DNA from: Terriglobia bacterium
Lineage (GTDB): Bacteria > Acidobacteriota > Terriglobia > Bryobacterales > Bryobacteraceae
NCBI GenBank assembly: GCA_025350105.1
Contig: JANXYJ010000201.1
Span: forward strand, 1 to 64,000
DNA: 64,000 bases
Direction of reading: 5' to 3'
Each line of letters begins with the position of its first letter. Position 1 is the first letter of the stretch. The position numbers were made by a program, and so were the translations under genes. This document shows positions 6,877 to 15,585 of the stretch, one piece after another. The notes under the pieces are model-generated. The model searched no databases and was not told the origin of the DNA. It saw only the letters and a program-made list of their open reading frames with translations.

Positions 6877-8297
6877 GCACGCACAGCGGCCGCGAGGTTC
6901 GCGTGTTGGTGGTGGACGACGATCCTTTGTCGCTTGAATTGGTGACCGCGGCATTGGAACAGGAAGGCGTGGAGATTGCCTCCACCACCGATTCGAGACA
7001 GGCCCTGCCGATGATGCGCGCGCAGCGGCCGGACATTTTGATTCTGGACCTGATGATGCCGGGCCTGACAGGCATGCAAGTTCTGGAGCAGGCGCGCGAG
7101 CAGGATTCGACGCTGGACGTAATTCTGATGACGGCGCACTACTCCACCGAATCGGCGGTGGAGGCGATTCAGAAAGGTGCCGCGGACTACTTCAATAAGC
7201 CCATTGACGTAGAGAAGTTGCAATCGCGTGTGGGCGGATTGATTGAAGAAGTACGCCGCCGGCAGAGGGCGCGCCGGCTGGATGAAGAGATGGTCGAGAC
7301 CGTGCGCTTTGAAGGCATGGTGGCGCGCAGCCCGGTGATGCAGGATCTGTTCGCCAGAATTCGCAGAGTGGCCCCGCATTTCCGTACCGCGTTGGTCACC
7401 GGTCCCACGGGCACCGGAAAAGAATTGGTGGCGCGGGCGCTGCACAACCTGAGCGCGAAATCGAATGGGCCGTTTGTGGTGTGCAATTGCGCGGCGCTGA
7501 CCGAGACCATCGCCGAAGGTGAGCTGTTCGGACACATGCGCGGGTCCTTCACTGGGGCGCAACAGGATAAAGCCGGATTGTTTGAAGCCGCGCATGGCGG
7601 AACGCTGTTCCTGGACGAAATCGGCGAAATGCCGCTGTCCATCCAAGCCAAACTGTTGCGCGCCGTGCAACAACAGGAAGTGCTGCGGGTGGGCGCCACA
7701 GCGCCACGCAAAGTGGATGTGCGCATTGTGGCGGCGACGAATCGGACATTGAAGGACTCCATTGCGCACAAAGAATTTCGCGAGGATCTGTTCTTTCGCC
7801 TTAGCATGGTGCAACTGACGCTTCCCCGTTTGGCGGATCGCCGCGAAGATATTCCGCTGTTGATCCAACATTTTCTGGATCATTGGTCGGCGGAATATAA
7901 CAAGCCGATTGCCGGGCTGGATCATCGGGCGCTGACGTTGCTGACGCTGTACGCTTGGCCCGGCAACGTTCGCGAACTGGAAAATACGCTGGGCTATGCC
8001 GCCATGATGGCACGCTCCGCCACCATTATGCCGCGCGATTTTCCGGAAGAAATACTGGGTGGGCCGGCGAAGGCGGCGGCCAACCCGGCGGAGAGCAGCA
8101 CGGATTATCCGCTGGTATCTCTCGAAGAAATGCGGCGTCTGCACGCGCGCCGCGTGGTGGAATCGCTAGGCGATGACAAGGTCCGCGCCGCCGCCATTCT
8201 CGGTGTCAGCCGCGCCACGCTATACAGACTGTTGTCCGATGCCGCCCCGGAAAATGATCGCGATGAGGAAACCAGTCCCTCAGCCTCAGCGCTTTGA
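6873..8297 (+). CDS. Sigma-54-dependent response regulator (NtrC type)
   Basis: 474 residues. The receiver has the DDD acidic cluster (15-17) and phosphoacceptor Asp59 (LILDLMMPG). The AAA+ domain has Walker A GPTGTGKE (177-184), a GSFTGA loop (224-229) in place of the usual GAFTGA, and Walker B LFLDE (245-249). The C-terminus has a Fis-type helix-turn-helix (VRAAAILGVSRATLYRLL). The start is TTG overlapping the kinase stop, with AAAGGAG upstream. It is the expected output of the adjacent hybrid kinase. Activators of this class act at -24/-12 promoters; I did not find a clear one in the window that it obviously controls. Confidence 0.9.
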   Translation: MSTHSGREVRVLVVDDDPLSLELVTAALEQEGVEIASTTDSRQALPMMRAQRPDILILDLMMPGLTGMQVLEQAREQDSTLDVILMTAHYSTESAVEAIQKGAADYFNKPIDVEKLQSRVGGLIEEVRRRQRARRLDEEMVETVRFEGMVARSPVMQDLFARIRRVAPHFRTALVTGPTGTGKELVARALHNLSAKSNGPFVVCNCAALTETIAEGELFGHMRGSFTGAQQDKAGLFEAAHGGTLFLDEIGEMPLSIQAKLLRAVQQQEVLRVGATAPRKVDVRIVAATNRTLKDSIAHKEFREDLFFRLSMVQLTLPRLADRREDIPLLIQHFLDHWSAEYNKPIAGLDHRALTLLTLYAWPGNVRELENTLGYAAMMARSATIMPRDFPEEILGGPAKAAANPAESSTDYPLVSLEEMRRLHARRVVESLGDDKVRAAAILGVSRATLYRLLSDAAPENDRDEETSPSASAL

Positions 8298-8749
8298 TCC
8301 GTTTCCGCCTTCCCAGCAGCAAGATAGCTGTAGTTAGGGCAGGTCAGGCATGGGAAACACCTACCTCCAACTGAGTGAATCACTTTAAGCCCCCGCGGCC
8401 TTTTGTTAGAGGGTTTATTCGCTAATGCCCGCTCATTGACGTTCACAACCCCATCGTCCATAATGACCCTACAAATGCGATTTCATGGAAACCGTGACAC
8501 GTTCCACCGAAAGTCACTGTCCTACAGCGTTAGCCTGCTTTGATTATCCGCTGAGTCATCCCAAAAAACGCGCCGCCCGGTTGGGTGCCTTTACCGAAGG
8601 CCCGCAACACTTGGCTCCACAGCTGTGCATCAGGCCGAACGTGATCAAGAAGCGCTTGGTCCTGAAACGTTTGATCCATACCGAAACCGCACAGGGGCAC
8701 CATTGCCGGAAGCCCAGTAGAGGAACGAAAGCTCAAGTGTCCAAATCCG
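8298..8749. other. Region without a convincing gene
   Basis: Two overlapping frames on opposite strands cross 8485-8784, but neither has a credible ribosome site or recognisable protein character, and each is probably the shadow of non-coding DNA. Base composition is lower in GC than the flanks. It may contain the terminator of the sigma-54 regulator operon and degraded gene remnants. Confidence 0.4.
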
Positions 8750-8953
8750 ATGTCGATGTCAGGCGATAAGCCCGGCCCGCACAATCTGAGCGAATACTCG
8801 CGTCGCGACTTCAGCGATCACGAAGCCGTGCTTCGCGAACTCCGCTGGCTGCGCGCGCGGCTCAAACGCATCAACGCTTTGATCGCAAAGATCGAGGCGC
8901 ATCAGACAGGAGTCAGCGAAAAGCGGCGGAGCAGAAAGGAGGCAGAGGGCTGA
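8750..8953 (+). CDS. Possible small charged helical protein
   Basis: A 67-residue frame with an amphipathic, basic helix in the centre (AVLRELRWLRARLKRINALI) and a lysine/arginine-rich tail. It has no good ribosome site, and its N-terminus overlaps other open frames, so it may be spurious. The regular hydrophobic spacing is the only positive evidence. Confidence 0.3.
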   Translation: MSMSGDKPGPHNLSEYSRRDFSDHEAVLRELRWLRARLKRINALIAKIEAHQTGVSEKRRSRKEAEG

Positions 8954-9141
8954 GGCAGAGGGCAAAAGAAGAACGTCAGAGTGACAATCCGTCGCATCGC
9001 CCGCTTACGTCATGCCAATCTGTCATCTCCCCTTCCGGGCGAGGACTACGTAAGCACTGGCAAACAGGTCTACGTGAAACCACGCACCGCTTGGCAGCCG
9101 CCGTGCATTGTCCGGGTGGTCGTCGAAATTGACCTAATTCT

Positions 9142-9789
9142 ATGACTAAACTTCCCATCAAAGCCGTCGCTCTTACCGGAGCCATGACCCTGGGCGCGCT
9201 GGCTGCGATCATTTTCGCGACCCAATCCATGCACGCCTTGCAGGACGCGCGCGGGTTGCTGCTGTTGGCTGCCGCTTTAATCACCGCGCGGCTAAAGGTA
9301 AAATTGCCGGGCCTTACCGGCAACATGGCGGTGAGCCTTCCCTTCATTCTGATCTCGCTGACGCAACTCAGCCTGCTGGAGTCCATGCTGGTAGCCGTGC
9401 CCTCCTGCGCGGTGCAATCGCTACCCCAGCGCGGCGGCAAATTGAAACCAATTCAGTTCCTGTTCAACCTCAGCACCACGGCGCTGTCCGTCACCTTGGC
9501 CAGCGTATGCAGTGCGCGGTTTTCCATGCCGGCGGGCGTGGCCGTTTTCTTCCTGACGCAAACCGTTCCGGTGGCCAGCATCATCCAGCTAACCGAGGGG
9601 GGCGCGCTACGGCGCATCTGGATCAGCATCGCGCAGTGTTCGTTTCCCTTCTACGTTCTCAGTGCCGGGCTCACCTCCATGGCGCTCAGCACACAGCAGC
9701 CCACCTGGCAATGGATGCTGATTAGCTTGCCGATGCTGTATGCGGTTTATTGTTCATATCGGTCGTACTTCCGGCAGGAAATCGCTTAG
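9142..9789 (+). CDS. Polytopic membrane protein of unknown function
   Basis: 215 residues with about six hydrophobic helices and a conserved-looking cytoplasmic loop, LKVKLPGLTGNMAVSLP, near residues 51-67. The arrangement recalls stand-alone versions of the membrane sensor region (MASE-like) found at the N-terminus of acidobacterial cyclic-di-GMP enzymes, but no catalytic domain follows. Start ATG at 9142 lacks a strong ribosome site. It lies ahead of another membrane gene about 100 bases downstream. Function is not known. Confidence 0.7.
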   Translation: MTKLPIKAVALTGAMTLGALAAIIFATQSMHALQDARGLLLLAAALITARLKVKLPGLTGNMAVSLPFILISLTQLSLLESMLVAVPSCAVQSLPQRGGKLKPIQFLFNLSTTALSVTLASVCSARFSMPAGVAVFFLTQTVPVASIIQLTEGGALRRIWISIAQCSFPFYVLSAGLTSMALSTQQPTWQWMLISLPMLYAVYCSYRSYFRQEIA

Positions 9790-9891
9790 CAGCTTCCGGC
9801 AGCGGCCTTGGGTTCGTCAGGGCGGGCACATCTTGCATTCGCCTACGAATTTCACCTACGGGTTTCGCCGATAATGTATTAGGAGCGTGCA

Positions 9892-10611
9892 GTGAGCTCA
9901 GTTAACGCCAAAAGCGGGGGGAGTGGGAAATTGAGCCGTTCAGCGTTGATCGCCGGCTTCGGTTATCTGCTGTCGCCCGTACCTTTTGCGGAGTTCTACA
10001 TGTACCCCAGGCTGGTGGTCCCGGGCAACGTCCAACAAACCAGCGAAAATATTGCCGCTCATGGCTCACTTTTCCTTGCCGCGATATCTTGCTATCTCAT
10101 CACATTTATCGCCGACGTAGTTGTGGCCTGGGCGTTGTATGTTCTGCTGGTGCCAGTAAACCAGCGGCTATCATTCCTGGCCGGATTGTTGAGGCTGGCT
10201 TATGCGGCCATCGCGCTTTTCGGGCTGCTAGATCTGGTGAAGGTGTATCGCCTGGTGGCTGCGCCGGATCCGGCTCTTCGATCGGGACAGTTAGCTGCCC
10301 AGGTTGATCTCCTGCTCCACTCATTTCGCTACGATTGGTCCATGGGCTTGTTGCTTTTTGGCATCCACCTGGTCCTGCTAGGCTACCTGATTTTCCGGTC
10401 CGGCTACATTCCTCGTGTGATTGGTGTTTTGCTGGCGATCAATGGTTTGGGTTGGCTGATTGACACCTTGAAGCCCTATCTTTATCCAACGGCCCATGTT
10501 GGCTTTGTTTCCATAACGTTCCTGGGCGAGTTGGTATTCATGCTTTGGCTTTTGTTTCGGGGTGGGAAAATTCAGGGCGCTGGCCACTCCGATAGTCTCG
10601 GCCGCTCTTAG
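9892..10611 (+). CDS. DUF4386-type integral membrane protein
   Basis: 239 residues with about six membrane helices. The pattern fits the DUF4386 family: an N-terminal segment with polar residues in the first helices (SALIAGFGYLLSPVPFAEFY), ITFIADVVVAWALYVLL in the middle, and a conserved LLRLAYAAI stretch. The start is GTG with AGGAG nine bases upstream. The family occurs widely in soil bacteria and has no established role. It ends about a dozen bases before the convergent minus-strand gene. Confidence 0.75.
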   Translation: MSSVNAKSGGSGKLSRSALIAGFGYLLSPVPFAEFYMYPRLVVPGNVQQTSENIAAHGSLFLAAISCYLITFIADVVVAWALYVLLVPVNQRLSFLAGLLRLAYAAIALFGLLDLVKVYRLVAAPDPALRSGQLAAQVDLLLHSFRYDWSMGLLLFGIHLVLLGYLIFRSGYIPRVIGVLLAINGLGWLIDTLKPYLYPTAHVGFVSITFLGELVFMLWLLFRGGKIQGAGHSDSLGRS

Positions 10612-10623
10612 TTGGCAACCCCG

Positions 10624-12246
10624 TTAGCGAACGCCCGCGCAAAACTGCTTCCACTCCTCCGCCGTCTTCATACGCGGCAGGGCCAGCGGGCTGGTGTGAT
10701 TCGCAATCGCATTCAGCGCGGACATGGCGGAGAATTTCGGGTCCCAGGTGACGTCGATGTCGAGCACCGCAGGATCGTTCAAATGCGGGCAGATCGCCGG
10801 CAGGAATTCTGCCAGCCCGGAGAACCCGGCTTTTTGCAACGACTGGCTCACGCGAATGGCGTCTTCAGGAGTCTGGCGAAATGGAAGCGCCAGTTCGGCG
10901 CGAATGCGCGCGATGTGTTCCCGCGAACCCAATCGCGCCAGCGCAGCTTCGCTGGCGTCCTGCACTCGCTTCAATCCACCCCAACCGTTGCGATACTGAA
11001 AGTTTTTTTCCAGCACGGGAAAATCGTCTGGATTGCCCGTGAAACCCGTCACGTACAGCGCCAGTTCCATCGCATCGGTCCGGGAGGCCTGCGGTTTGCC
11101 CAGCACCCGGAGTGCAGCGGCATGAGCGCTTAAAGCGGTGGCGGTTTCCGCATCGTAATGTTCCAGAAACCAACCCATTCCAATGCGCTGAATGTTGGGA
11201 CCGGAGTCCGGCATGGACTGAAACAAAATCTTCAGCGCCTGTTTTTGGCTGGTAGCGGGGTCCACCTCCAGCATGGCGTAAGCCGCGTCGCCACCCAGAT
11301 CGGGATCGTCCAGAAAATTCGCCAGCACCGGCAGCGGGTCGAAGTCCAGCGCCCGCAACTGGGTCGCCTGTTGCTTGCGCGGGCCGTGCAGAATCAACGC
11401 GACATCGTCAGCCGGGGTTTGCGAAAACGCCAGCCGCAATGGTTCGGGCATCGGTTCGTCAGGGGCGCTGGGATCACCAGCATTACGGCCGCTGACATAA
11501 GTTCCATCCGCGGCGACGTTAGCCGCGCGCAGGATCAGGTATTGACTGCCGCGCGCAAAGGGAATGTCTTCCTGCAGACCGCGCAGGCCGGAAACCAGCA
11601 TGCCCGATTCTTTGACATCGATCCGCAGGCTTCGGGTCTGGCCCAGCACTTGTTGGCTGCCCTTGGCGATCGCGTAATTCACCACGCCCAGAACATCGGG
11701 ACACAGAACAATGGCCTTGCGCAAGGATTCGGCCACCACCCGGGCAGGCTTGCCGTCGACCGTAACACGTGTGGTCTCCGCATTGCCATCAAACGGGCCC
11801 AACACGGGAGCGGGCGCGATTGCTTGAATGAAGCGCGGCAGATGGAATTGGCGATCGCCAGCACGGGCGGCCGCCGGAGCGCGGCCGTGAACCGTAGCCC
11901 GCGCCACCTCTACACCGCGGGCATCCCGCAGGATCAGGGGATAGTCTTTCTGCGCGGCGGGCGTATTCCAATGCACCACGCCCTGGCTGGCTTTCGCTGA
12001 TTGGCCCGCAAATGCAAGCGTATAGTTGGCTGGCCCTTCCGTGGTGGCGCTGAACGGCTCGTCCGGCGCCAGATCGTCGGGAAGATAGGCCCGCGCCTGC
12101 ACGCGGTGGTTCTGGACAGCGGTTTTAAACGTAAACGCCAGCAGGCCGCTGCCAGCCTCCACTTTCAACTCAAATGGAGTCTGTGCCCAGCACAAACCGG
12201 TTGTGATCAGGCTCAGCAGGACTGCGGAATGTGGCTTTCGCGTCAT
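10624..12246 (-). CDS. Exported protein with C-terminal helical repeats
   Basis: 540 residues with a cleavable signal peptide (LLSLITTGLCWAQ). Residues ~25-300 look beta-rich, with an IPT/Ig-like composition (TRVTVDGKPARVVAESLRKA), similar to exported acidobacterial proteins carrying uncharacterised beta-sandwich modules. Residues ~310-520 are helical with spaced leucine/alanine pairs, compatible with HEAT-like repeats (AAYAMLEVDP, EAALARLGSREHIARIRAEL). No catalytic motif is seen. The divergent histidine kinase at 12382 shares its upstream region, so co-regulation is possible. Confidence 0.7.
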   Translation of the reverse strand: MTRKPHSAVLLSLITTGLCWAQTPFELKVEAGSGLLAFTFKTAVQNHRVQARAYLPDDLAPDEPFSATTEGPANYTLAFAGQSAKASQGVVHWNTPAAQKDYPLILRDARGVEVARATVHGRAPAAARAGDRQFHLPRFIQAIAPAPVLGPFDGNAETTRVTVDGKPARVVAESLRKAIVLCPDVLGVVNYAIAKGSQQVLGQTRSLRIDVKESGMLVSGLRGLQEDIPFARGSQYLILRAANVAADGTYVSGRNAGDPSAPDEPMPEPLRLAFSQTPADDVALILHGPRKQQATQLRALDFDPLPVLANFLDDPDLGGDAAYAMLEVDPATSQKQALKILFQSMPDSGPNIQRIGMGWFLEHYDAETATALSAHAAALRVLGKPQASRTDAMELALYVTGFTGNPDDFPVLEKNFQYRNGWGGLKRVQDASEAALARLGSREHIARIRAELALPFRQTPEDAIRVSQSLQKAGFSGLAEFLPAICPHLNDPAVLDIDVTWDPKFSAMSALNAIANHTSPLALPRMKTAEEWKQFCAGVR

Positions 12247-12381
12247 ATTTTAAAGCAGATAGGCGGCAGTTTGGCGCAACGTCCCATTATCACCGTTTCG
12301 CGGAACATTCGGTTTGCCCTGCGGTTTAGTGGGGCCGCATCTTTCCGCGCGCTAAAGACATAGCCCACCGCTGCCGATAGT

Positions 12382-14157
12382 TTGCCTGTGCCAACTGCGC
12401 TGTTGCCCCACGAGCTGCTCCCCGAGTCGATTCCTGACTTGCGCTCCGAGCCGCTCTCCGAACGTCAGGCCAACCGGGGCGTCTTAAAATCAAATGCGGC
12501 AAAACTAATCCCCGAAAAATCAGATCGCCCAGGCGAACGGGCGCCTGAATTGGCCGATGCGGCGGACGTCCTCAGCGATCAGCTGCGCGTGCATTTGCAC
12601 CGTTTGGCGATCTTACTCGAACCGCACACGGCGCGCATCGACCGTAAGTTTCTGCGCCGCTTACAGGAGCTGGAGTTCGAACCCCGCCAGCGGGCAGCCC
12701 TGTCGGAAATCACTCCTGGCGCGGCGGCGCGAAGTCTAGCCAATGGCAAAGCCCCGCTGCATTTCATTGAACAAGTGGAGTACAACGGCCGCCGCCTGGC
12801 CAAGTTGAATCTTCCCCCCAGTGCAATTCTGGAAGCCCTGCAGGAATACGACCGCATCTTGACTCCGGTGCTGCAGGGTCTGATCCGCGAAGAACACGCC
12901 AATTTTCAATGGGTACGGGAACAACTGCACTTTTGCGTGGTTCTCACCTTGAACAACGCCTACTATCAGGTGCGGGAGGCCGAAACCCAGGCCTTTTATG
13001 ATCTGTTTCGCATCGAGCTGGAATCGCTGAACCTGGGCGAACTGCTCACCCGGTTCCTGCAATCGCTGGTTCGGGTATGCCACGCCGACGTGGGCCAGTT
13101 GTACCTGTTGAACGAAGCCGGTACCGCGTGGGAATTGAAAGCGTGCATGCCCCAGACCAACATTTCCGAGAATGGATCGTCAGCGCCCGAACCAGTTTCG
13201 GTGCCCACCCGCTCCGGGCTGGTGCAAAGGCTTTCCAAGCCACGCTATTTGAACGCCGAAGCGGGCCAGTCTGTCAAACCGGGCACCTTGCTCGACGAGA
13301 ATTGGTCCGGCAAGTATCAATCCTGTTGGTCCATTCCCCTGGCGGCCAATGGCCGGACGGCGGGAGTGATGCAGTTCGGTTTTAAGCAGATCTATGAATG
13401 GCTGCCGCGCGAGCAGGAATTGTTGGCTGCAGCGGCCGAACGCTGCCTGATCGCCGCCGAAAAAGCCCGTTTGATTGAAGATTTGGCGCAACGGGAAGAA
13501 CAAGTCCGGCGCCTGGCCGAACACATGTTGCAGGTGGAAGAAATGGAACGCCGGCGCATCAGCCGGGAGTTGCATGACGAAGCCGGCCAAAGCCTGCTGT
13601 GCATTCGTTTGCAGATGGAATTGATTGAGCAATCGATGCCGGAAAGCGCCAGCGACATCCGCGCCAAGCTGGGCGAGGCGCGTGACCTGACTGAGCGTAC
13701 CATTCTGGAAATGCGCCGGCTGATTGCCGCGTTAAGTCCGGCAGTGTTGGAGCAATTGGGCTTAGGCGCCGCGCTCCGGCAATTGGTGAACCGCTTTCAA
13801 CGCCTGCATCAGTGCCGGGTGAAGCTGCAGATTTCCAAAATGGTACGGCTGCCGCAGCAAACCGAAGTCATCACGTACCGGCTAGTGCAGGAGTGCTTCA
13901 ACAACATAGGAAAGCACGCGAACGCGTCCCATGTAAACATTTCCCTGGCATCAACCGATGGAACATTAAGACTCAACGTGGAAGACAACGGCGTCGGGTT
14001 CAACGTGGAAGAAGCAATGCAAAAGCGCGAATCTTTCGGGATCTCGGGCATGCGCGAACGGGTGGCCCTGTTGGGTGGCAACTTCCGCGTGGAAAGCCGG
14101 ATGGAAGGCTCCAAAAAGGGCACGAAGATTTCCATAGAACTGCCGATAGCTCGGTAG
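12382..14157 (+). CDS. GAF-domain histidine kinase of the NarL-partner (HisKA_3) class
   Basis: 591 residues, apparently soluble. Residues ~60-200 are an all-helical region that could be a globin- or RsbR-N-like sensor (uncertain). Residues ~215-365 form a GAF domain. HisKA_3 has ERRRISRELHDEAGQ with His398, and a C-terminal ATPase domain has VEDNGVGFN and GISGMRERV. The start is unclear: TTG at 12382 or GTG at 12388, neither with a strong ribosome site. The gene is followed 34 bases later by a LuxR-type regulator, its evident partner. Confidence 0.88.
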   Translation: MPVPTALLPHELLPESIPDLRSEPLSERQANRGVLKSNAAKLIPEKSDRPGERAPELADAADVLSDQLRVHLHRLAILLEPHTARIDRKFLRRLQELEFEPRQRAALSEITPGAAARSLANGKAPLHFIEQVEYNGRRLAKLNLPPSAILEALQEYDRILTPVLQGLIREEHANFQWVREQLHFCVVLTLNNAYYQVREAETQAFYDLFRIELESLNLGELLTRFLQSLVRVCHADVGQLYLLNEAGTAWELKACMPQTNISENGSSAPEPVSVPTRSGLVQRLSKPRYLNAEAGQSVKPGTLLDENWSGKYQSCWSIPLAANGRTAGVMQFGFKQIYEWLPREQELLAAAAERCLIAAEKARLIEDLAQREEQVRRLAEHMLQVEEMERRRISRELHDEAGQSLLCIRLQMELIEQSMPESASDIRAKLGEARDLTERTILEMRRLIAALSPAVLEQLGLGAALRQLVNRFQRLHQCRVKLQISKMVRLPQQTEVITYRLVQECFNNIGKHANASHVNISLASTDGTLRLNVEDNGVGFNVEEAMQKRESFGISGMRERVALLGGNFRVESRMEGSKKGTKISIELPIAR

Positions 14158-14191
14158 GAACTTCGAGAGCGGGATTGGGCGAAACAATATT

Positions 14192-14857
14192 ATGGCCAAG
14201 ATTCGAATCATGTTAGCGGACGACCACACGTTGTTCCGCCAAGGTATCCGGACGCTGATCTCCGCCGAAGCGGATATGGAAGTGGTGGGCGAAGCGTCCA
14301 ATGGCGGAGACGCCGTGGACAAAGCCAACGAAGTGCGGCCGGACGTGGTCCTGATGGACATTGGCATGCCCGGGTTAAGCAGCTTTGAATCCACGCGCCA
14401 GATCAAGAAGAACCGCCCCGAAACCAAAGTGCTGTTCCTCACCATGTATGACGATGAGGACTATCTGGTGGAAGGCATGGAGGTTGGCGCCAGTGGCTAT
14501 GTATTAAAAGACAGCCCCAGCAACCAACTGGTGGCGGCCGTGCGTGACATCATGCGGGGTGGCAGCTACTTGAGCCCGCGCATGCTTTCGCAACTGGTAG
14601 ACGATTTCCGCAGCCGCATTAAATCCGCCAATCGCCTGCCTCGTTTCGCCACCCTCACCACCCGCGAACGCGAAGTACTGAAAATGTTGGCCGAAGGCAA
14701 TTCGGTGAAGGAAATCGCCTGCGACCTGAACCTGAGCGTGAAAACCGTGGAAGCGCACAAGTTCAACCTGATGCGTAAACTGGATATTCACAACAAAGCC
14801 CAGCTGGTGCAATACGCGATTCAGAAAAAGATCATCAAGATTCCGAACATCGCGTAA
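14192..14857 (+). CDS. NarL/LuxR-type response regulator
   Basis: 221 residues. The receiver domain has the acidic pair AD-D (10-11), phosphoacceptor Asp56 (VVLMDIGMPG) and the conserved Thr/Lys region (FLTMYDDEDYL, GYVLKDSP). The C-terminal LuxR helix-turn-helix reads LTTREREVLKMLAEGNSVKE and VKTVEAHKFNLMRKL. It forms a two-component pair with the kinase directly upstream. Target genes are not identifiable from the sequence. Confidence 0.92.
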   Translation: MAKIRIMLADDHTLFRQGIRTLISAEADMEVVGEASNGGDAVDKANEVRPDVVLMDIGMPGLSSFESTRQIKKNRPETKVLFLTMYDDEDYLVEGMEVGASGYVLKDSPSNQLVAAVRDIMRGGSYLSPRMLSQLVDDFRSRIKSANRLPRFATLTTREREVLKMLAEGNSVKEIACDLNLSVKTVEAHKFNLMRKLDIHNKAQLVQYAIQKKIIKIPNIA

Positions 14858-14904
14858 GCCGTATCATACCGGCATCAAGCCGCGAGCGTAAGCCAGCGCC
14901 TAAC

Positions 14905-15582
14905 TCAGGGCTGCAAATAGAACAAACTCAGCCGAGGCAAAGCCGACGTCTGCAGTAGTTTGCGTTCCAGAAACTGCTTCTCTAACATTGCCAGTTGTTC
15001 GGCGTTCATTTTCGAGCGATAGGGTTTCAGATCCTGATCCAGCGACCGCCGCGCTTCAAACAATGCTTCGTCACTGGCCGTAGCCCGCAAGCGCGCAATC
15101 ATTTTTTCTTCGAGAGCCGCCAGTCGCTGCTCCAGTTGCTCCAAGTCCCCGTACAAAACGGCCAAATCCAGGGTTTCTAGTGAAGTAGCGATATCCTCCA
15201 TGCCCGCTTTGCGCAACGTCCCAGCGTTGCCCAGCAAAAATTTCTTCACGTCATCCAGCGTAAACGGCGCAGCGGTTTGCGTTGGCTTTGACAGCACCAC
15301 GCCGTTTGCCGCGTCCGCCATCGCTTGTGCTTCTTTGGCAATCGCCTGGGTACAAAACGCCAATGAATTCACCATCTGGCTGCGTGCCCGCGCTGGCCGC
15401 GCACGCCATTTCTCAAATGCCTGATCGATGCCGCGCAACACGGCTTCCAGCGGAATGCCGCCATTCTTCCAGGCCTCAATCAGCGCCCAATCAATGGGCG
15501 AAAGCAGAAACAGACTGGTGCCGCGGGCACGTTGAAAGTGCTCTTCGATTTCGGTGAAGTAGTTGAAATAACTTTGGGCCAC
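14905..15582 (-). CDS. Helical protein encoded after coaX
   Basis: 225 residues, no signal peptide or membrane span. The N-terminus (YFNYFTEIEEHFQRARGT, LLSPIDWALIEAWKN, GIPLEAVLRGIDQAF) is a pattern I recall from conserved acidobacterial proteins of unknown function. The C-terminal half is coiled-coil-like (LEQLEQRLAALEEKM). The GTG start is only three bases after the coaX stop, so the two are translationally linked. No function can be proposed beyond that association. Confidence 0.75.
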   Translation of the reverse strand: MAQSYFNYFTEIEEHFQRARGTSLFLLSPIDWALIEAWKNGGIPLEAVLRGIDQAFEKWRARPARARSQMVNSLAFCTQAIAKEAQAMADAANGVVLSKPTQTAAPFTLDDVKKFLLGNAGTLRKAGMEDIATSLETLDLAVLYGDLEQLEQRLAALEEKMIARLRATASDEALFEARRSLDQDLKPYRSKMNAEQLAMLEKQFLERKLLQTSALPRLSLFYLQP

Positions 15583-15585
15583 GGC

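Noticed and set aside
6744-8144. 466-residue minus-strand frame opposite the sigma-54 regulator
   Set aside because: It lies antisense to a gene with complete domain motifs and has Gln/His/Arg-rich composition typical of GC-rich shadow frames.
8485-8784. Two overlapping frames on opposite strands
   Set aside because: No ribosome site, no recognisable family, and each is as likely a shadow of the other; reported only as an unassigned region.
11158-12000. 280-residue plus-strand frame opposite the exported helical-repeat protein
   Set aside because: Composition and lack of start signals mark it as a shadow; the minus-strand gene has a signal peptide.
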